From contig CAYFUW010000086.1 of NCBI GenBank assembly GCA_964346495.1, positions 1 to 8,281 of the forward strand: 8,281 nt of DNA. Reading direction: 5' to 3'. This DNA comes from JBGZFC01 sp964346495. Lineage in GTDB: Bacteria; Bacteroidota; Bacteroidia; Bacteroidales; Dysgonomonadaceae. Both the position numbers and the translations under genes were made by a program. The notes below the pieces were generated by a model, which had not been told where the DNA came from, did not search any database, and was given only the letters and a program-made list of their open reading frames with translations. Shown piece after piece: positions 7,006 to 8,281 of the stretch. Numbering within the stretch: position 1 is the stretch's first letter; each line of letters opens with the position of its first letter.

Positions 7006-7098
7006 CTCTTTAAGTTTTAATAATTTAATTAGATCTGTTTTTTTAATAGTAATGTGTTTTATCTATTGTATTAAGAGTTTGATAACTGTTTAACACCA

Positions 7099-7130
7099 CA
7101 AAATTAATAATCACACCGAATAATAACAAA
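7099..7130 (-). promoter_or_regulatory. Promoter of the small lipoprotein gene
   Basis: On the minus strand TTTG (plus 7127-7130), a 20-bp spacer and TAATTTTG (plus 7099-7106) match the Bacteroidetes primary sigma factor consensus TTTG/TAnnTTTG in both boxes and in spacing. Transcription would start near 7092, giving a leader of about 87 nt. This is the best promoter match in the window. Confidence 0.65.
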
Positions 7131-7181
7131 CTTATTTTTGAAAATCCCATTAAAACTCTACCAAAACATGATAAAGTTGTG

Positions 7182-7189
7182 TACATTTG
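7182..7189 (+). promoter_or_regulatory. Possible -7 box for the RNA methyltransferase gene
   Basis: TACATTTG is an exact TAnnTTTG match on the plus strand, but no TTTG is found about 20 bp upstream. If used, the leader would be about 200 nt and would contain the whole repeat element at 7224-7369. The surrounding stretch 7131-7223 shows no other signal. Confidence 0.25.
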
Positions 7190-7223
7190 CATAATTGAGT
7201 GATTGCAAAAAGCTATGATGTTA

Positions 7224-7369
7224 TGAAGAATCTATCTATTTACGATTTTAGATTTCGGATTTAAGATTTATAATAAGTAGTTGCTTATTTGAAAAATCTT
7301 GTTTCTTGGCTCTTGTATCTTGCATCTAAAAACACTCCATTTCGTTAAAGCACCATTTAGTATAACAAA
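7224..7369 (+). repeat. Composite MITE-like repeat element, copy 2
   Basis: This has the modules of the element at 3541-3692 in the opposite chromosomal orientation. In order it holds TGAAGAATCTA (7224-7234, inner half of the left end; the outer half is unrecognisable), five TTACGAT-family heptamers (7240-7274), and a joint of about 22 nt. It continues with five TCTTGNN heptamers (7297-7331: TCTTGTT, TCTTGGC, TCTTGTA, TCTTGCA, TCTAAAA), and a right end (about 7338-7369) related to minus 3575-3542, for example ATTTAGTATAACAA against ATTCAGTATGACAA. Copy 1 has three TCTTGNN units, copy 2 five. It ends about 25 bp before the RNA methyltransferase start. Confidence 0.7.
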
Positions 7370-7386
7370 TCTTCATTATATTTTTG
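7356..7386 (+). promoter_or_regulatory. Candidate promoter abutting the RNA methyltransferase start
   Basis: TATTTTTG (7379-7386) is an exact -7 box, and TTTA (7356-7359), 19 bp upstream, matches 3 of 4 bases of the -33 box. The start of transcription would fall around 7390-7393, practically on the ATG, giving a leaderless or nearly leaderless mRNA. The upstream half lies in the right end of repeat copy 2. T-rich DNA matches this box easily, so confidence is low. Confidence 0.3.
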
Positions 7387-7392
7387 TTGAAT

Positions 7393-8169
7393 ATGAAAGA
7401 TAATTTTACATCACTAAGCAAAATTAAAATCAAATATATTCGCTCTCTGAAGGATAAGAAAAATCGTTTAGAGAGTGGCGTTTTTGTTGCAGAAGGCGTA
7501 AAGCTGGTTTTAGATTTAATCAACAACAAAATGACTTGTCAGTTTGTGGCGGCACTGCCGGAAGTTGTAGAGAAAAATCCGGAACTTAAATCTATTGAAC
7601 TATATATCGCATCGGCAGAAGAGTTGCAAAAAGCATCGGCACTAAAAACGCCACCATCTATTATTGGTATTTTTTATATTCCAAAAATCAATATTGAGAG
7701 TATCAATTTCGATAATAATCTTACGCTCGTTTTAGACGATATACAAGACCCGGGAAATTTAGGAACAATATTGCGTATTGCCGATTGGTTTGGTATCGAA
7801 AACATTGTCTGTTCGGAAAACACTGTAGATGTTTACAATACCAAAACGGTGCAGGCAACAATGGGTGCCATAGCTCGTGTGAAGACACACTACACCAATC
7901 TTGTAAGTTTTCTGAAATTACATTCACACCTTCCTGTTTACGGCACTTTTTTGGAAGGAAAAAATGTTTACAAACAACAAAATCTTTCTAAAAGCGGTTT
8001 TATCGTAATGGGAAATGAGGGCAATGGAATCAGTCCGGAAGTTAGTAAGTTGGTAAGCGAAAAACTTCTAATTCCAAGTTTTCCTGCTGAAAGAGAGCAA
8101 ACATCTGAATCGTTGAACGTGGCTGTTGCTACCGCTATAATCTGTTCCGAGTTTAGAAGAAGAGAATAA
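7393..8169 (+). CDS. SpoU/TrmH-family RNA 2'-O-ribose methyltransferase
   Basis: Predicted to transfer a methyl group from S-adenosylmethionine to a ribose 2'-OH of rRNA or tRNA in the cytoplasm. It has 258 aa from ATG 7393; an in-frame TTG at 7384 would add three residues but is less likely and overlaps a promoter-like box. An N-terminal substrate-binding domain (about 8-100, with GVFVAEGVKLVLD) precedes the knotted SPOUT domain. Motif 1 is LDDIQDPGNLGTILRIADW (114-132) with the conserved Asn122 and Arg128. Motif 2 is IVMGNEGNGIS (204-214). Motif 3 is LIPSF to SLNVAVATAI (226-249) with Ser240 and Asn242. The layout is that of the TrmH/RlmB/TsnR group; the exact target nucleotide cannot be read from sequence, so no symbol is given. 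It is the only complete plus-strand gene and converges on tRNA-His. Confidence 0.94.
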   Translation: MKDNFTSLSKIKIKYIRSLKDKKNRLESGVFVAEGVKLVLDLINNKMTCQFVAALPEVVEKNPELKSIELYIASAEELQKASALKTPPSIIGIFYIPKINIESINFDNNLTLVLDDIQDPGNLGTILRIADWFGIENIVCSENTVDVYNTKTVQATMGAIARVKTHYTNLVSFLKLHSHLPVYGTFLEGKNVYKQQNLSKSGFIVMGNEGNGISPEVSKLVSEKLLIPSFPAEREQTSESLNVAVATAIICSEFRRRE

Positions 8170-8212
8170 AAAAACGCACCAAATAATTTGATGCGTTTCT
8201 ATCTGTTTTTTT
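8168..8212 (-). terminator. Shared hairpin terminator between tRNA-His and the RNA methyltransferase gene
   Basis: AAACGCA (8172-8178) pairs with TGCGTTT (8192-8198), and the stem continues with 8180-8183 against 8187-8190. The position between them (8179 and 8191) is C-A in plus-strand RNA but a G-U pair in minus-strand RNA, so the hairpin is better in the tRNA direction, where seven T (plus A 8168-8174) follow at once. In the plus direction seven T (8206-8212) come 7 nt after the stem, a weaker arrangement. The A-run overlaps the methyltransferase stop codon. Confidence 0.75.
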
Positions 8213-8214
8213 AG

Positions 8215-8281
<67 letters not shown>

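Noticed and set aside
7384..7392. TTG start at 7384 for the RNA methyltransferase
   Set aside because: ATG 7393 is in frame three codons later, family proteins need no extra residues, and the TTG overlaps a promoter-like box.

Overview
The window looks like an ordinary housekeeping stretch of a Bacteroidetes (probably Bacteroidales) chromosome. The pointers are low-to-moderate GC, AT-rich leaders without Shine-Dalgarno sequences, promoter-like pairs of the Bacteroidetes type (TTTG, about 20 nt, TAnnTTTG), several short lipoproteins, and a transketolase of the Bacteroidetes type with TDGG in place of GDG. The genus cannot be named from this sequence.

Layout. Positions 1-30 hold the terminator of a plus-strand gene lying outside the window. 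The minus strand then carries a likely three-gene unit, transcribed from right to left: an S41-family peptidase lipoprotein (2451-3467), an M81/MlrC-family lipoprotein (837-2408) and endonuclease III nth (174-830), with gaps of 42 and 6 bp. Upstream is a second minus-strand unit, transketolase tkt (4214-6238) followed by ribose-5-phosphate isomerase rpiB (3722-4183), both of the non-oxidative pentose phosphate pathway. Next is a single small lipoprotein gene (6505-7005, minus) with its own promoter and terminator. On the plus strand is a SpoU/TrmH-family RNA methyltransferase (7393-8169). It converges on a tRNA-His(GTG) gene (minus, 8215 to the window end, lacking its 5' acceptor strand). A hairpin between the two is shared.

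I found no defence system, CRISPR array, prophage or insertion sequence. The notable content is in the intergenic DNA. Four of the spacers carry degenerate tandem repeats with a strict 7-nt period, in several unrelated word families (GAGTTYT, TTACGAT, TCTTGNN, TTRGCTW, TNCGTGT). Two spacers carry copies, in opposite orientation, of one composite element of about 150 bp. In it, TTACGAT and TCTTGNN tracts lie between imperfect terminal inverted repeats that begin TTGTCATWCTGAA. One core block matches 38 of 39 positions between the copies. A third, more decayed locus overlaps the end of nth, so the last residues and stop codon of Nth are made of repeat sequence. A fourth lies in the tkt leader. 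The arrangement resembles a MITE-like element combined with heptanucleotide repeats like the STRRs of cyanobacteria. Whether the family is already described cannot be judged here.
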